This document shows positions 62,360 through 64,000 of a stretch of DNA of 64,000 bases, piece by piece. How positions within the stretch are numbered: position 1 is the stretch's first letter; each line of letters opens with the position of its first letter. The DNA is from JAICLL01 sp035252155 (GTDB lineage Bacteria; Planctomycetota; Planctomycetia; Pirellulales; JAICIG01). The notes under the pieces are model-generated. The model worked only from the letters and a program-made list of their open reading frames with translations, was not told the origin of the DNA and ran no database searches. The translations under genes and the position numbers were made by a program. Location of the stretch: assembly GCA_035252155.1 (NCBI GenBank), contig DATFDL010000224.1:1-64000 (forward strand), read 5' to 3'.

Positions 62360-63229
62360 ATGCACAAAGGCATCATCCTGGCCGGTGGCTCCGGCACGCG
62401 GCTTTACCCGATTACGCGGGCGGTCAGCAAGCAACTGCTGCCGATCTACGACAAGCCGATGATCTTCTACCCGCTGTCGACCCTGATGCTGGCGGGCATT
62501 CGCGACATTCTGCTCATCACCACGCCGGCTGACGTCGCGGCCTTCGAGCGGCTGCTGGGCGACGGCAGTTGGCTGGGCATCTCGGTCCATTACGCCGTGC
62601 AGCCGCGGCCCGAAGGGCTGGCCCAGGCGTTTTTGATCGGCCGCGAATTTGTCGGGCACGATCCGGTGGCGCTGATTCTGGGCGACAACCTATTTTATGG
62701 TCAGGGTTTTCAACCGATGTTGGCCGAGGCCGCCAGCCAGACGCGCGGCGCCACCGTGTTTGCCTACGCCGTGAAAGATCCCGAGCGTTACGGCGTGGTC
62801 GAATTCGACGACGCGGGCCAAGCCATTTCGATCGAAGAAAAACCTGCTCGGCCTAAGTCCCACTACGCCGTGACCGGCCTTTACTTTTACGACAACCAGG
62901 TGCTCGACATCGCCGCGGCGCTGCGCCCCTCGGCCCGCGGCGAACTGGAAATCACCGACGTCAACCGCGAATATCTCGACCGCGGACAGCTTCACGTACA
63001 GTGCTTCACGCGAGGCTTCGCCTGGCTCGACACTGGCACCTTCGAGTCGCTCTTGCAGGCCTCGAACTTCATCGAGACGATCGAGCAGCGGCAGGGGCTG
63101 AAGGTGGCCTGCCTGGAAGAGGTCGCCTATCTGAAGAATTTCATTACCGCCTCGCAGCTCGAAGCGCTGGCGGCCTCACTCAAGAACAGTTACGGCGATT
63201 ACTTGCGCGACCTGCTCGCACGCGAGTAG
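62360..63229 (+). CDS. rfbA: Glucose-1-phosphate thymidylyltransferase
   Basis: This 289-residue enzyme has [20 protein letters not shown] near residue 8, LGDNLFYG near 105, and the EEKP and GFAWLDTGT segments. It makes dTDP-glucose for the neighbouring dehydratase. The ATG at 62360 lies 8 bases after rfbB. No epimerase or reductase gene follows in this window. Confidence 0.93.
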   Translation: MHKGIILAGGSGTRLYPITRAVSKQLLPIYDKPMIFYPLSTLMLAGIRDILLITTPADVAAFERLLGDGSWLGISVHYAVQPRPEGLAQAFLIGREFVGHDPVALILGDNLFYGQGFQPMLAEAASQTRGATVFAYAVKDPERYGVVEFDDAGQAISIEEKPARPKSHYAVTGLYFYDNQVLDIAAALRPSARGELEITDVNREYLDRGQLHVQCFTRGFAWLDTGTFESLLQASNFIETIEQRQGLKVACLEEVAYLKNFITASQLEALAASLKNSYGDYLRDLLARE

Positions 63230-63245
63230 GAGCGGCGAGTTTGGG

Positions 63246-63770
63246 CTACGAGTGTTCGCGCCAAACGTCGTCGGAATAGGTGCGTTCGACGATCCGCCCG
63301 TATTCCTCCAGCGAGCGGCGTTGCCCAACCGAATGCCAAGGATTCACCTCTTTCAGTTCGGGCATGATCTCCAAGATCTGATCGACCAGGGTGTCGGCCA
63401 GCCGTTGAATCGACGGGGTCTGGGCTTTTTCGCGGATGGCCGCCACGGTTTTCATGATGCGGACCAACCGCGCGCGTTGCAGCACCGGGGTCGAAAGCGG
63501 CGCACCCGAATCGACTAGCAGTTCAGCAACCGGCACTTCGAGCGCCTGCTGCCACTGATAGAGCCGACTGAGCGGCAAATCGCTGGTTTTTTCCTCCTCA
63601 CGGCGCAGTTCGCGAATGTCGGTGTGCAGAACTTGTCCGACTCGTCGGAGCGAAACGCCCTGCTGTTGACGTACTTCCTTGATGCGGTGCAACGGTGGAT
63701 CGGATCCCGCCGAGGCCGTCACCGCCGGCACGATGCGCAGCTCCTGCGCACCGATCTCCGAAAGACTCAT
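63246..63770 (-). CDS. XRE-like HTH protein
   Basis: This 174-residue protein has an HTH of XRE type (LHRIKEVRQQQGVSLRRVGQ, near residues 27-46) and then an extended helical C-terminal part. A WQQALEVPVAELLVDSGAPL segment follows the HTH. It is convergent on rfbA. Planctomycetes carry similar proteins of unknown target. I use the ATG at 63770. Confidence 0.7.
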   Translation of the reverse strand: MSLSEIGAQELRIVPAVTASAGSDPPLHRIKEVRQQQGVSLRRVGQVLHTDIRELRREEEKTSDLPLSRLYQWQQALEVPVAELLVDSGAPLSTPVLQRARLVRIMKTVAAIREKAQTPSIQRLADTLVDQILEIMPELKEVNPWHSVGQRRSLEEYGRIVERTYSDDVWREHS

Positions 63771-64000
63771 GCAATGCTCTCCCTCGTTCGCTCCGTGGAT
63801 GGGCCTCTCGGCAAGACGACTGCCGCTCACTCAAGCAACCCGCTGGCCCCGAGCAGCGATGAAACGCCGATCGGCCATTGGGAGCTGGATAATCGTCGCG
63901 GATCGGTCAGACCGCGACCATGAGCGCCGAAGCCGCGCTAGCTCGAAGATCGACTCATCTCCGTTCGTGGCCGACGTAGTGCGTCGGGGAACTTAGTGCA

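Noticed and set aside
63624..63996. Overlapping + strand ORFs near the window end
   Set aside because: They lie over the XRE-like gene's start and have no coding-like composition; the window cuts off before any real gene is clear.

Overview
The window looks like a chromosomal stretch of a planctomycete, probably of the Pirellulales type. The evidence is high GC content, three DUF1501 (Tat-exported sulfatase-like) genes, two large DUF1549/DUF1553 cytochrome-like proteins, a PPC-domain protein, an ECF sigma factor with a long C-terminal extension, PQQ-propeller and SGNH secreted proteins, and many short inner-membrane or zinc-ribbon proteins. Shine-Dalgarno signals are patchy, and GTG or TTG starts are common.

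Layout. 0-9 kb: an arylsulfotransferase-like protein, a Uma2-type nuclease, a DUF362 protein and a tightly coupled DUF1549/1553 - DUF1501 - PPC operon. 9-19.5 kb: a 133-bp MITE-like palindrome with 8-bp flanking direct repeats, then a thioredoxin-fold gene with an in-frame TGA followed by a bacterial SECIS-like hairpin (a probable selenoprotein). After it come a caspase/gingipain-like protein, DoxX/DUF4166 genes, an EEP-family nuclease-like protein, a copper amine oxidase and two TPM-domain proteins. 19.6-22.4 kb: a dense array of 19 tRNA genes, all on the + strand, interrupted by an HNH nuclease gene and preceded by a promoter and a terminator-bounded leader or small RNA. Four of the tRNAs share a hairpin module of about 24 nt, inverted in one of them, and four carry C33 instead of U33. 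22-32 kb: a TolB-like propeller, a CBM9 - sugar-dehydrogenase - diheme fusion, a B3-type metallo-beta-lactamase, an S9 peptidase and an ABC-F ATPase.

33-46 kb is accessory DNA. It holds a DUF3800 gene split by an in-frame TAG, a DUF1501 and DUF1549/1553 pair, repeat-filled gaps, an MNT/HEPN toxin-antitoxin pair with a frameshifted HEPN gene, an arsR-arsC-acr3 operon whose arsR and arsC start codons each abut a similar ATTCG-type dyad, a SWIM-domain transposase facing a 50-residue zinc-ribbon gene, and a tRNA with anticodon UUA (an ochre/amber-suppressor type). 46-53.7 kb: a DUF1501 - PQQ propeller - SGNH hydrolase operon, an ECF sigma factor that appears frameshifted into a Met/Gly/Pro and coiled-coil tail, a decayed tyrosine-recombinase N-terminus beside tRNA-Leu, and a C45-type acyltransferase/peptidase. 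54-64 kb is mostly housekeeping: an enolase-superfamily enzyme, a trans-sulfuration PLP enzyme, csrA, sua5/tsaC, a GSA-aminomutase-like enzyme, YjbQ, the dTDP-sugar genes rfbB and rfbA, and small HTH proteins, with several palindromic repeats between them.

The most unusual signals are the candidate Sec codon with its hairpin, the shared invertible hairpin module in the tRNA array, and the presence of a UUA-anticodon tRNA about 11 kb from a gene that needs stop-codon readthrough. All functional statements are read from sequence motifs and have not been tested by search or experiment.
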